64,000 nt of DNA from Melieria omissa (taxonomy: Eukaryota > Arthropoda > Insecta > Diptera > Ulidiidae), in assembly GCA_963971225.1 (NCBI GenBank), contig OZ020267.1, forward strand, positions 115,082,936 through 115,146,935, written 5' to 3'. The position numbers and the translations under genes were made by a program. This document shows, one piece after another, positions 24,693 to 35,803 of this stretch (positions are counted from its first letter, which is position 1; each line of letters begins with the position of its first letter). Under the pieces are notes generated by a model. That model made no database searches, was not told the origin of the DNA, and was given only the letters and a program-made list of their open reading frames with translations.

Positions 24693-25607
24693 CGTGCGAC
24701 AAAAATTAAAAACAATTTTCACAGCGGAAAAAATCCATATGGGCGTGAAACTAGAGACCAAACATAGTAATACTGCGTACTCAGTTTTTCATTTCTACAT
24801 CCTTTGTTCTTTTAAAAGGACTTCACAATTTTGAAAGGGATAAAAAATCCAAAAAATATAAAAAATATTTCACCTCGTTAGAATATGGCGATATGTATAT
24901 CAAATGAAAGCGGAAAGGCTCCAGAATTTAAATAAAATTGATTTTTTATCTATTTGTAAAAAAAGAATATGAAAAAGGTCCTTTGAATGTTAATCCTTTA
25001 TATCCTTGAAAATTTACCTCACATTTTCTTGAAAAATAAATATGTTAAAACCCCGAATCTCCTCGATCACGTGTCAAAATTTCATTATTCTCGCTTCATT
25101 GATTTTGTATCTTTTCATGATTTAAAATACTGATTTTCAAATAAATTAGAATTTTTGTACTTCATTAGAATTGCAGCTTCCACCTTTTTTTAAATAACTT
25201 TCGAACCAATAAAGTTAGAGTTATGAAATTTTGACACGTCATCAAGGAGATTTTGGGTTGTAACATACTTAATTTTCAAAAAAATTCTATATACATTTTC
25301 AAGGATATAAAGGATTAAAATTTGCAAAGGACATTTTCCATATCTTTTTTTTACAAATAGATAAAAAATCAATTTTATTTAAATTCTTGAGCCTTTCTTC
25401 TTTCATTTTATATACATATCGCCATATTCTAACGAGGTGAAATATTTTTTTTTTTTTTTTAATTTGTATCCCTTTTAATACTTTGAAGTCCTTTTAAAAG
25501 GACAAAGGATGTAGGAATGAAAAACTGAGTACGCAGTATTACTATGTTTGGCCTCTAGTTTCACGCACATATGGATTTTTCCCAGTGTGAAAACTGCTGT
25601 CGTACTG
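24693..25607. mobile_element. Foldback-type element with inverted arms of about 0.4 kb
   Basis: The left arm (about 24693-25085) and right arm (about 25215-25607) are inverted copies. Paired words include CCATATGGGCGTGAAACTAG, CATAGTAATACTGCGTACTC, GTCCTTTTAAAAGGAC, CTCGTTAGAATATGGCGATA, AAATTGATTTTTTATCTATT and CACGT(G/C)xTCAAAAT. A centre of about 130 bp separates them (containing TACTTCATTAGAATTGCAGC), and that centre is shared with the truncated copy at 262-774. There is no coding sequence, and no clear target duplication was found at the approximate outer limits. The class is uncertain: a Foldback-like element or a MITE with giant TIRs. Confidence 0.8.
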
Positions 25608-26349
25608 TGTAATCTACAGATGACTTCTGATTTGAAAAGCGGCCCCTCATAGCATCCTGTTTATTAGTTCTGTGGGACTCTTTTTTGCAACAGATTTCAA
25701 AGCTCAGAAATTGGCAGAAAAATCGAGTCGTACGGTGTCTGATTGGATCATTTACTCAGTACGGCACCTGAGATAACACTGAGTTCCCTTTAAGCCTTCG
25801 GTTGAAGCTCTCTAACAGATAGTTTCCAGCGTTCTCGTAATACCACACATATTGAGTTGACCTCACAGCACATCACTTTCCCCCCGTTACCCTTCCACAC
25901 CAAATGATTAGAGATCCACTGTTCTCTGGTTTTTTGCCACCAGTCGAGCGATACGTGGGCGGCCCCTATGCCCAGTGCAAGTCGAGCCGAGTCAATTCAA
26001 TTATTTCAATTGGCGAACGTTTTTTCATGATTTATCTATTGACAAACCATTATATCAAATTTGATATAATAATGGTTTTATGCAGCTACAACAAGCAACG
26101 GCCGTTTGCATGGTCTGTGTCGATATTGTTGTTGGTATTTTTTAATACAATACAAAGACCGGATTTAATGCAGAATTTATTGAAATTGTTTACAACAAAA
26201 TTATTTTTATTATTTACATTGTTTTTGTATGTAACTAGGATGTGGGTGGCTCGGTGCGGAGAGGGTAGAGCAGCGATATTAGTATTTATTTGTTATTCCA
26301 TTTGTGATTTTGTCGGTGACAAATAAAAGTATGCGAATATTTTATTACG

Positions 26350-26377
26350 AACACACACACACACACACACACACACA
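26350..26377. repeat. (AC)n microsatellite
   Basis: Fourteen uninterrupted AC units. Confidence 0.95.
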
Positions 26378-26612
26378 ATCACGCTCGCACGCATTGCTAG
26401 TAGTGTGCGTATTTTTCCGCATTGATCCCCCCGCCCCCTTCCGCCCCGGCACGCATGCTGATTTATGGGATTTGCTGCTTTTTTGTCATGCGCCGCTTTT
26501 TCTGTTGTTTATTTTATTACGGTTCATACATAATCGCCTTTCTATTTTAATTTAAATTTTATTTTCGGCCATTTTATTATAATTACTATTGATATAAATA
26601 CACAATGCAAAC

Positions 26613-26636
26613 TGTGTGTGTGTGTGTGTGTGTGTG
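26613..26636. repeat. (TG)n microsatellite
   Basis: About twelve uninterrupted TG units. Confidence 0.95.
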
Positions 26637-26779
26637 ATTTTTATTTGTTTTCCTGCTACAGTTGATATTTGTGTTGCTGTTGTTGTGTTTGTGTTTGTGT
26701 TTTAGGTGTTGGTGGTTTACGGGGGTTTTAGCTAAAATTAATAATAATCTGTTTCTTTTTTTTCATAGCTAACCATAAA

Positions 26780-26823
26780 TGTTGCTGTTGTTGTTATTAT
26801 TATTGTTGTTGTTGTTGTTGATT
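26780..26823. repeat. TTG/TTA triplet repeat
   Basis: Run of TTG, CTG and TTA triplets. Opa-like triplet tracts are very common in fly non-coding DNA. Confidence 0.85.
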
Positions 26824-26904
26824 TTGGCACTGTTGTAATGCTCTATCTAAATATTTATAACGTTTTAATGCAAATTTTTGCGCTAAGCACACACGCATCT
26901 GCAT

Positions 26905-26928
26905 ATGTGTGTGTGTGTGTGTGTGTGT
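26905..26928. repeat. (TG)n microsatellite
   Basis: About twelve TG units, the third long CA/GT tract within 600 bases. Confidence 0.95.
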
Positions 26929-27726
26929 CGGAATCTGTTTGTGATATTTTAATTTTACTGTCACATTCGATCATTAATTGCGTATTCGCTTGGTATGACT
27001 GTCAAATACGCGCGTACCCGCACGCGTGCTTCACACACACACACACAAACACACATACACACAAACGCACGCAAGCCGCAAAAAATCCTTCGCTTCCGTC
27101 CCGCGCCGCGTCTGCATTAAATGCGGCCGTTATTTGCATATGCGCCAACAATTTTTTGTTTTTGCCTTAGCTGCCTTTGTTTTATTTTTTTTTTTTTCTC
27201 TGTTTAGACAAATTCATAATTACAAAAATTAATAGAATAATTAATAACAACAAAATGCCTTTGTGCCAGCTGCGTTTTGGCCGGAAAAAAATAATTCACA
27301 CACAAAACGATTGCGGCTCCACCCAACTCGCAACTGTTTACGTATTCAATGCAGAATTATTTGTCTGATCTGTGCGCTGTATCGCCGAATATATCCCAAT
27401 AAATTGCAATTTCATTAGAATTAATATCGCAATACCCAGTAGGAAAGTTCAAGTTGGTAAGCAGTTAGTAAGTAGTCGTAGTAGTTGGTAAGTAATCAGT
27501 TTATGCTCAGCTAATGTGTTAAACTGAGACGTCACACGATTGGTTTTCTAAAATTTGAATGGATTCGGTGGAGTGATTCGGATTGTGATCTCCTCATCGG
27601 AAGATTGCTATCAAAGATTTAAGGGCAAATAGTGGACGATTTATAGCATAAATCGAGTACTGGTCTGACACAATCCATAAGTATGCTGTAGTTATGTTCT
27701 AAAATTCTGGCGTTAATTCGTCTTAA

Positions 27727-27967
27727 CCGTAGATCGCGCTTCAAAAAAATTAAGGAATCCTATCCTATGTATACAAAGGAGAGATCTATAAATTTTTCGA
27801 TTTTCTCAAGACCTCTTTCTGAAAAAAGTGTGAAAGATGGTTTTAAACAAGCATAACCCCAACACAACAAAGTCACAAAGAATGGTTAAATTAATTATAT
27901 CCTGAAAAAAGTTATAATAAAACAAAAAACCAAATGTATCATTTTTGATACAAAGCTCGATCTACGG
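27727..27967. mobile_element. TTAA-flanked non-autonomous element (piggyBac-type MITE, 241 bp)
   Basis: Begins CCGTAGATCGCGCTT and ends AAAGCTCGATCTACGG, a near-perfect inverted repeat of about 16 bp. TTAA lies exactly outside each end (27723-27726 and 27968-27971), the target site of piggyBac transposons. No coding sequence. The piggyBac assignment is by TTAA flank and CC-type ends only. Confidence 0.75.
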
Positions 27968-27971
27968 TTAA

Positions 27972-30900
27972 GAGATCCAAAAACAAAAAGGTAACCACTT
28001 TTCAAGACAATTGCTCATTCGAATACAAAAGCTCCTCATTCCAGGTGCTTGTCTTGTTAGTTCTACATCGTTTTGAATACTCCATCAACTCGTTACATCG
28101 AATATAATCAAATATTAATTAGTTCCAGTGCGTCCAGCCAACTTCTTGCGGCACTGTTTTCATACACATCTCACACAAAAAACATGGCTGCACAATTTAT
28201 AAATTGAATAATGGCACAACGACAATTGGCAGTGAAACGGAAATCGCTGCGCTGCGCTCGTCTAATGGACACGCGGACACAGCACAACCAGCGGAAGCGG
28301 AAGTGATTTTTAGTTGCCAAGTAAAAACTCATTATTTCACATTACACAAAAAACTACCAACTGTCGGCGCAGCTGTGATCGAGCTCTACTGTGCGTATGT
28401 GCGCATGTGTATGTGTGTGTGTGTGTATCGGCGTGCGATTTGCTTATCTACATGCAAAGCCTGTGCACGGATTTCAATTAAAAACAAGTCCAAGAAAAAC
28501 ACGACAAACTGGCAAAATATTAATCACGCTGTGAAATGTTTCACAAACGGTCATAAATTCTTATTTGATTTCAAATTCTATAATTTATGATTGGTTATTA
28601 ATTTATGAACGCAAGCGGACGTAACTATGTATGTTCAGAAAAATGCAAATCATATAAAAAAATAACACAAAAATAGGCATAAATCTTCGTAATTGAAACT
28701 CGACTGATTTTCAGTTAATCATGGCAATTTTTAGTTTTCACTTTTTTGCTCTCAACCACCCATCACCGGTTCCAATGAGGCTTCACCCAGTGGGCGCTAA
28801 TTGTGCCCCCCTGGCTCCATGCCAAAAATTGCTGTCTCACAATTTGAACCATGTTTGCTTTAGGCATATTTGTTTTCAATCGCAAGTAATCAATTCAAAT
28901 GTTGGTTTTTACAACACTATTCGTCTTGTAGACCAACCAGTGACAGCGGCCAATTGGCGGTCATAGCTGCACGTTCAGTCACTTCGAGTGGCTCGTGCGA
29001 TTCAATCAACGCCGAAAAAATATAGCAGTCTATCAAAATTAATCTCATTAATTTTCAGCCAAATGTCAAGCGAAAAATTCTTATCGGCCCACTGTGGTGA
29101 ACGATGGGTTATTGTTGTGCCACCTTTTGGTGCCTGCCAAGTCGACTGTTGATTGACGCTTTTATGATGTCACAGTGAATTTGATTGACAAGTAAAAAAC
29201 AGCTCATTCGATCGACAACGGATCGATTCGATCGGAGCGACAACTTTCTGAAAACGGTTCATGATCAAACACCCATAAAACCCCGCGTGGGTAGTAAATA
29301 GGGAATTGCAACTACTTTCAGATAAGTCGTGTCCAACCTAAGCGTGTGAGAAGAGACTCCGATTGAAATTATGCACGACATGTCCCCGGATCTATGGCTG
29401 GGAGAGCATCTCTGGAACTGAGCTCTCTGAAGCTGAGCTACACTCTAAAGTTCCAGCAGGGGATGCGCCTCAGAATGCGCCTTTAAACCCTGAAATACCA
29501 GGAAATAGAACACGTAGATCTCTGGCAACCTTAAAGCCGCTTTCAACTATCAAATATTGCAACATATTTAATTACACTGCATTACGCCAACTTTGGTCAA
29601 ATTTCGCTGTCAACTCGTTCAATTAACGTCGTGTGATGTGCAAATGACGCAGATCAGATTCGATGACGCAAACACAATTCGCACCATCGACACTTGGCCC
29701 CGGCACCGGCACCGGGACCAACGCCAGCACTAGCGGCGATTCGTCGTCGCTATTGCCTTCTGGAGTGGCATCCGTTTGCCCATAAAAATGTCAAACTGTG
29801 TATTTCTGACATTGACTGATGGCGTTGGCTGGTTGGCTGTCACTCACTGCAGCCGCATTTCTATCACATCAGCAGAAGCCGCAAAAACCCAACACACACT
29901 CGACACACACACACATATACACATTCAGCACTGCAAACAGTGCAACAGCGATTATCGTGTGGAATGTGCGGCAGATTCGAGTTAGCAAATGTGACTGTGT
30001 GCGTGAAAATGTGCACGTATGTGTGTGGCTGTGGGAGCATCTTCAGTGGGTCGCTTTCGTTTTTCTGCAAATTGTAAATCCAGCCAGCTCCAGCGAAGAG
30101 TCATAGATGTCAGTCACTTTGCTTGAACTCCGATGAGTTCTTTTCACGAGCACAATGCTTCCTCTTCGAATGCCGCTGTCGAGGAGCGACGAACGGGTGC
30201 GTGATGGAGAGCAGCCTCATGAATCATGGGTTCGATTGAATTTTGATTGACAATATCGCAAAGCGTTTAAAGTGTCTGTTTCCGCTGCTTCCGCTTCCAC
30301 GCCGCCAGCGCCATCGTCAGTTGGATTTGCAGCGCAGCGCTGGAGAGGATTTGATGCGGTGCGGTGTTGCCGTTGAGTGGAGTTTTTATCGGAGTGATTT
30401 TTAAATCATTTGTCACATGACAGATGAGCATGTGATTGACTTTTATGAGCGCAAATTCATGCATGCAGCGACTGGTCGGAGCGAGTGGTGCCGCCGCAGC
30501 GAGTTCATTCGAAAGGCATTTGCGCTGTGCGATTTACAATTGTCAAAGGTGGCATGTGTGAACGCACACCATGTGTCAAGTGGCAGTTGCAGAAGTGGCA
30601 ACTTAATGCGACAAATAAATCGCATAGCACAGTGTCGTTGGTCGAAAGAAAAACACTCGGGCTGGGCACAAGTGCTGATAGCTGCGTCGATAATCGGCCA
30701 AAAATGGCATATTGCGAAACTTCCATCAACTGTCAATCTGCTCGACGCCAATCAATGCTGCGCCATCGCTAATCGATTAACAGCACCGCAATAAATCGCT
30801 TCATAACACTTATCGCCGCAGCAATCAATCAATCATTCAAGCAGGCGACGGGCCGCAACATATGGCCGTGTCAACGCCGATAAGTCGGCCGCAAATCGGG

Positions 30901-31300
30901 TGGGCGTATAAATCAATCGCTCGTCGTTTGCCTAAACGCTGATAAGCTCCGAAAATAGGTGCCCACACGTATTTTTATTTACAGCACTTGGATCGTAAAC
31001 AAATGGTTTTGATTTTGCTCGGTTCGATTTTTCCATTCTCGACTATTTACTAGCTGAGTCGTCAATAATATGAAAACAATTAAAAGAAAAGCTTATTGAG
31101 GCTTCGGGTTCACAGAGGACCCGGGAGAGATCCACCTAGAAAATGACCTGACCTTCACTTTTAGGTGACAGATATGTTTAGGATCTGGGATTATCGAGTG
31201 AAAAATCTGTTCTGGGGCGCAATCTTGTAGAAACCCTAAGAACAGTCCATATGATCCCACATGCCCTGCAAATTTGGCTGAGCGATCTATATTACTTCTT
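27972..31300. other. Non-coding block, GC-moderate
   Basis: No conserved exon or delimited element. GT tracts near 28405-28426 and 30006-30026 and a CA tract near 29900-29925. The block 30100-30960 is GC-richer, with overlapping ORFs on both strands up to 125 codons and no domain. A TATAAAT heptamer at 30907-30913 lacks a clear initiator downstream and is not called a promoter. Confidence 0.45.
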
Positions 31301-31305
31301 TGCTT

Positions 31306-31360
31306 CATTTCTGTAGTTCTGGAAGACATGGAAGACATTTCTGTAGTTCTGGAAGACATG
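31306..31360. repeat. Tandem duplication, 30-bp period
   Basis: CATTTCTGTAGTTCTGGAAG with ACATG occurs at 31306-31330 and again at 31336-31360. A diverged version (CTCTGTAGTATTGGAAGAAA) recurs near 31657-31680 followed by the same ATGAAAAG, so the unit was duplicated more than once around the TTAGG-headed repeat. Confidence 0.8.
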
Positions 31361-31361
31361 A

Positions 31362-31560
31362 AAAGTTAGGTTAGGTTAGGCTGGCCGACCCACGGTGGGG
31401 TCTCACACAGACCAAGTAGTGGTCCATAGTGGTACCAAAGATACTGGAGTTCCAGACCTATAAATAGTTTCTTAAGAACGTTTTGGCAAATCTAAGTAAG
31501 TCGCCGCTTTTTTGCTCTGCAATTCTTTCCAATGAAGGGAATGACACGGATCCGAGGCAG
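31362..31560 (+). repeat. Dispersed repeat headed by (TTAGG)3
   Basis: Three TTAGG units at 31366-31380 are followed by CTGGCCGACCCACGGTGGGG and a GTCTCACACAGACC stretch. A related arrangement on the minus strand lies near 50157-50212 (GGTTAGGTTA, GGCTGCC, AGAGACCCAC). Two copies with the same order of words suggest a dispersed SINE-like or retroelement-end family. The right limit is approximate and the class is not established. Confidence 0.5.
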
Positions 31561-31575
31561 CTAACCCGTGATCTG

Positions 31576-31712
31576 TAAATGAAAAGTGAACTGGACAACC
31601 AATTTAGAAGAGATCTCAACTCTAGACATTTCCCAACAACAACTTATTTGCTTCAGCTCTGTAGTATTGGAAGAAATGAAAAGTGAACTGGAACATTTCC
31701 CAACAACAACGA
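31576..31712. repeat. Imperfect duplicated words (about 97-bp and 67-bp offsets)
   Basis: ATGAAAAGTGAACTGGA occurs at 31579 and 31676, and ACATTTCCCAACAACAAC at 31626 and 31693. The spacing differs between the two pairs, so this is a local rearranged duplication rather than a simple tandem array. A small ORF across it (31586-31768) is an artefact of the repeats. Confidence 0.7.
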
Positions 31713-31769
31713 CTCCTTTACATCGACACTCACTGGAGGAAAAAAACCTGCCATCCATTCATAGGTGAA

Positions 31770-34700
31770 AAAGTCCCCTTTCGTTCCATTCTCCCATCGA
31801 TTGCACCGATGAATTGCGACTGGTTGTAGTCGTTGTTGATGTTATTCGTGCGTTTGCACGTTGTTATTTTCATTATAGTTTTTGTTGTATTTTTTTGCTC
31901 GCTAATCACCATCGTTTCATTATTGTGCTGCAGTTGTCAAGCGATAATGATGTCATTTGCAAGTGCAGCGGAGTGCGCGCTGCCGAGCCAAGAGGCCACA
32001 AGTGATTTGACGCGCTGCACTGCGTGGCAGCGGCTTTGCACGCATCGACCGCCCTATCGCCGTTGCATATCTGCTGCAAGTTGTGAGCATTGTTGTTGGC
32101 GTGCTCACCAAAACCGGCATTTTATCACTCAGCAACCATGCGTTGAGTGGGTGCGTGCGGCCATCAGTATTCGCCAGCCGCACTGCACCACACCTCAACC
32201 CTGCGCGGCCACCCGCACCGCTTACGGTTTTTTTGGCTGGCATTTTGCTGAAATTTCAAATAATAATGCAAATAATTATTGTCACTGTCAGCTAAGCTCT
32301 GTTTAAATTTGTTGTTGTTGCGTATAATTTTTATTTTCGCATTTGTTTTATTGTTGAAATGCCAACGACCAACATTGCGGTTGCCACTCTAAATGATAAA
32401 CAGAATAAAAGGCGACAGTAAAACGCGGTGGCGTTAACTGATAACAACAAAACGCCGAGCGGCCAGTTTATGCCGCTGACAATAAAAATAACAATAATCA
32501 AATTAAAGTAATTATTTTACATGGACACAAACACAACCATAGGCAGACACACATAGAGAGGTGTTTGCACATATGGACAGGTGGCTGTGCTGTCGGCGTC
32601 GGTGTGCAAATATCAATGAATGCAAATGCGCTGAATTTTCGAAGGCAATCTAAGGTGATCCCCCGTTTACGAGATATGGAATAGAAAGTTTACGGTTCTT
32701 CATATTAGCCTCGAAACGAAGTGGGTGAGGTTACGAAGAAAAGTAGAAATAAGGTCGAAAACATAAATAAATATTTTGTTCTCAAATCGATGGCTTTTGA
32801 ATTTCTGGCTTTTGGAAAATCTCCCCACAGTTTTGATGAATGCCAACAGTATTGCAACTAAGTTTTATGTAATATTCTGTAAAAATATGTACTTACATAA
32901 TATTACAAATTAAAAAAAAATTGCCTGGATTTAGAAAATTCATTTTTAGAATATTAGTTGTGTCGAATAATTACTCGAAGCAAAAATTAATTAATGCCTT
33001 CCTTTGCCATGGGCTAAAAAACACAAAGTTCTTTGGGCCAGATTAGCAATTAATTCCCAAGCTGTGTAAATTTGCAACGCAATTGTGTAAATTTACCCAC
33101 TTGCTGTCCCAAATGAAAGACTCGCCGGCCAACGGCGCCCAAATAAATAAATAAATATTTGTTGATTTCGTGCGGGGATAAAAATGTTTGCTGTGCCATT
33201 GTTGCCATTTGCGCTAAAACAGCTAAACGCGAAATTTTATTTTTACCATATTTGCGCATTTGGTTTTTTGCTCATAGTTTTATCTTTTTTTTTTTTGTTT
33301 TTTACGTTGCAAATTAGAAAATCTAAACGTTTTTGTTTAGAATTTAATGAATGCAATAATTTGGTGCATAAACAACAAAGTGGCGCTGCTGGTATTATTT
33401 AATGCGGCAGAATTGTCACAGCCACGGACGCGGCCGCAGCCGCAGCCGCCGCACAAACAGGCGCACACAAACACATTTGCGTAAACCAACAATCGGCACA
33501 AACAAATAAAATGGATTTAAAATGCATTTCGATTCTTATTTCGCCGCGTTCGCCGCACGTGGGCGACGCGGAGGGGCGCAAAAAATCAACAACGCAAAAA
33601 ATTTAAATATCAACCAACTAAGCAGCAACAAACAAATTGCACACATGCATGCGTGTATGGCTGTGTGTGTGTGGGAGAGAGCAGGGCGGGGACGAGTAAT
33701 CACGCAATTTATTTAACAAATTATCCATGTTGCACGCCGCTTTGTTCTGGGCAAATGAGGTTAATTTGTGTTTAACCTAAGTCGACCGCTGGCGTGGGTG
33801 GGGGTGGCGGCGAGGCGGGCAAAACGCATTCGTTGTTAGTTATTAGAAGGACGCGGGTGCTGGCTGCATTGGCTTTGGTGAGGTGAAAGGCAGAGCGAGG
33901 CGGAAGCGCCAGCAATTGGAATTAAAATAAACTCTGTTGATGTTGTCATCAAAATAAAAATTAATTATGCATTCTATTGTATTTCGGATTAATGCCGCCG
34001 ACAATCGGGTGGGCTGGACGGTGGGCGATGGGCGGTAGTGCGGCTCGCCGCCAACAGTTCAGCTGATGGTTTAGTTTTTTGATCTGTTATCCGCGCGCAA
34101 CAATAAATAAATTACAAATATTATAATTACGTGGAATTATTTTGACAAAACAGCCGGCATGATCTCGCCCAAACACAAACAATTTATTGAATATTTGCAA
34201 AAAATGTGGCAGCGCTGCGACACGAAAATGGTTTCAAAGTGTTTGGCGTCAAGTTTAAGCGGATGCATGAAGGGCATTTGCACGGCGATTTAATTACGCA
34301 CAAAATGACAATTTGATAAAAATTGAAAAATTACATTTTGTCTGAAATTGATTCAGTGTAATTAAAAAAACTACAACAAAATTTGAAATCGCACCAAAGC
34401 GATGACAGAAAATATTTATTCAAACGCTGGCAGTTGTAGCAATTCAAATGATGTGAGGTCAAGGCTTAATTTGGAAGGCGCTCAGAGCAGATATTTAGTT
34501 TGCTTAGGCCAGGTGGCAACTCTGTTTTGAGGCATGAAGCCTTCATGCGATCGTTTTGACGAGAAGCACTTCTTTTGAAATTCTATGCCCAGCCAAAACT
34601 TTCTTCCACAACCAACCGAAATAATTGGCGTGTTTCTAAAACAACTCTTCTTGGAGTTCACAGAAGTACTTGTTAAGGTTGAGAAGTGCAAGAAATCACA

Positions 34701-35519
34701 CAGTTAAACCACATTTAGTGCAGCATCTCAGTCCATACAGCGAGAGGATATCTGTGTATAATTGCAAGCTTTCTGAGATTCGATGTCCCAGTAAATTCGT
34801 CAGCATGTTTATTGTGTTTGAGGCCTAATAGATGGTAAAAATATGTGAGTATAATGTGCAGGTCATCTACTTCTTCATTCGTTCGAGTAACAGAAAAAGT
34901 TTTCAATGCAGGAGTTCCCGATAGGCAGAAGTTGAAAGAAAAAGGAAGCAGCAATGACTGAATGTTGTGCCCTCCAATTTTTGGGCGCATCGACAAACAT
35001 TGCTTTCTGCGAGCTGCACTTTGTGATGAGTGAAGAAAACATCATGTTGACTATTACTATCTATCAGCTGGGTTACAGGGCCTTTAGCTAGGAGATCTGA
35101 ACATTGTCGTCACTCTTAGAACATGTAATTGTGAACACATTCAAAAGACACACACGAGCAGAGAAAGGCTGAGCAGCGACGTCACGCTTCTGGCAACAGT
35201 AGCTGAGGACCAGCGCTGGCACCAGAGACGAACGGCTCTAGTACGGTGACCAACAGGCGGGACATACCACCAATCGGGTGGTATGGTTGACGAACCGAAC
35301 AGAGTGGTTATTTAGCTGACAGGCAGTTGGGAGGGCAAGCAAGTGCTTGGAAAAAAATGCACTAGAACAGTGGCAAACGATGAACCTAGCGCTCAAATCC
35401 GCCCTCCGACGAAAAACTTGACGGTAGTGTCCGGGGGGGTAACCGGTACATGACGTGAGGAGGTTTAGTGTGTTTAAGTCTCACACTGACGGGGTTAGGC
35501 TTTCGATGCTTCCTCCTCG
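31770..35519. other. Non-coding block; GC-richer to 34.4 kb, then mixed
   Basis: No gene supported. 31800-32300 and 33380-34280 are GC-richer with overlapping ORFs on both strands. 32640-33050 is AT-rich. 34440-35500 has a distinct composition and minus-strand ORFs at 34482-34691 and 34715-34996 that resemble no family I know. An unrecognised repeat is possible there. Confidence 0.45.
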
Positions 35520-35523
35520 TTAA

Positions 35524-35729
35524 CCCTAGAAAGGTAATCTTCCTCGATTCGACGAACACCACATACACTTATTCAAATTTCTCCTTATTCTCCGATCTGA
35601 TTGCTTTCTCTTTTCGTGTGATCTCAGTTGGAGATGTGCTCTCGCGAGATACACACGAGCGCAACGTAAGTTGTATTTTTTATAGAAAAACAAAACTAGT
35701 CTTCGTCGAAACGACGAAGATTACCTTCA
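35524..35729. mobile_element. piggyBac-type terminal sequences, probable short non-autonomous element
   Basis: TTAA at 35520-35523 is followed by CCCTAGAAAGGTAATC. The piggyBac terminus is known to begin CCCTAGAAAG(A)TA, so the match is close. An inverted counterpart lies at 35700-35729: TCGTCGAAACGACGAAGATT and ACCTTCAACG, the reverse of AAGGTAATCTTC plus a TTCGACGAA(G/C)AC block. The outermost CCCTAGA and TTAA are missing from the right side, so the right end is decayed. No transposase coding is visible between. Confidence 0.5.
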
Positions 35730-35803
35730 ACGTGACTTTTTGCAATTGAATACGAATACTGTACATTGCATTTCAGTATTTCAATATGTCTCGAAATGCG
35801 GCG

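Larger units (their letters stand above)
25608..27722. other. Non-coding block with several CA/GT microsatellites
   Basis: No gene supported. Dinucleotide tracts lie at 26350-26377, 26613-26636, 26905-26928 and near 27034-27060, and a TTG/TTA triplet tract at 26780-26823. The ORF at 25904-26326 (140 codons) contains a hydrophobic run but no recognisable family and is not called. Confidence 0.5.

Noticed and set aside
31366..31380. Telomeric TTAGG array
   Set aside because: Only three units, surrounded by unique sequence, and flies lack TTAGG telomeres. Treated as part of a dispersed repeat.
34482..34996. Retroelement coding remnant on the minus strand
   Set aside because: Composition is suggestive, but no reverse-transcriptase, RNase H or integrase motif could be read in any frame.
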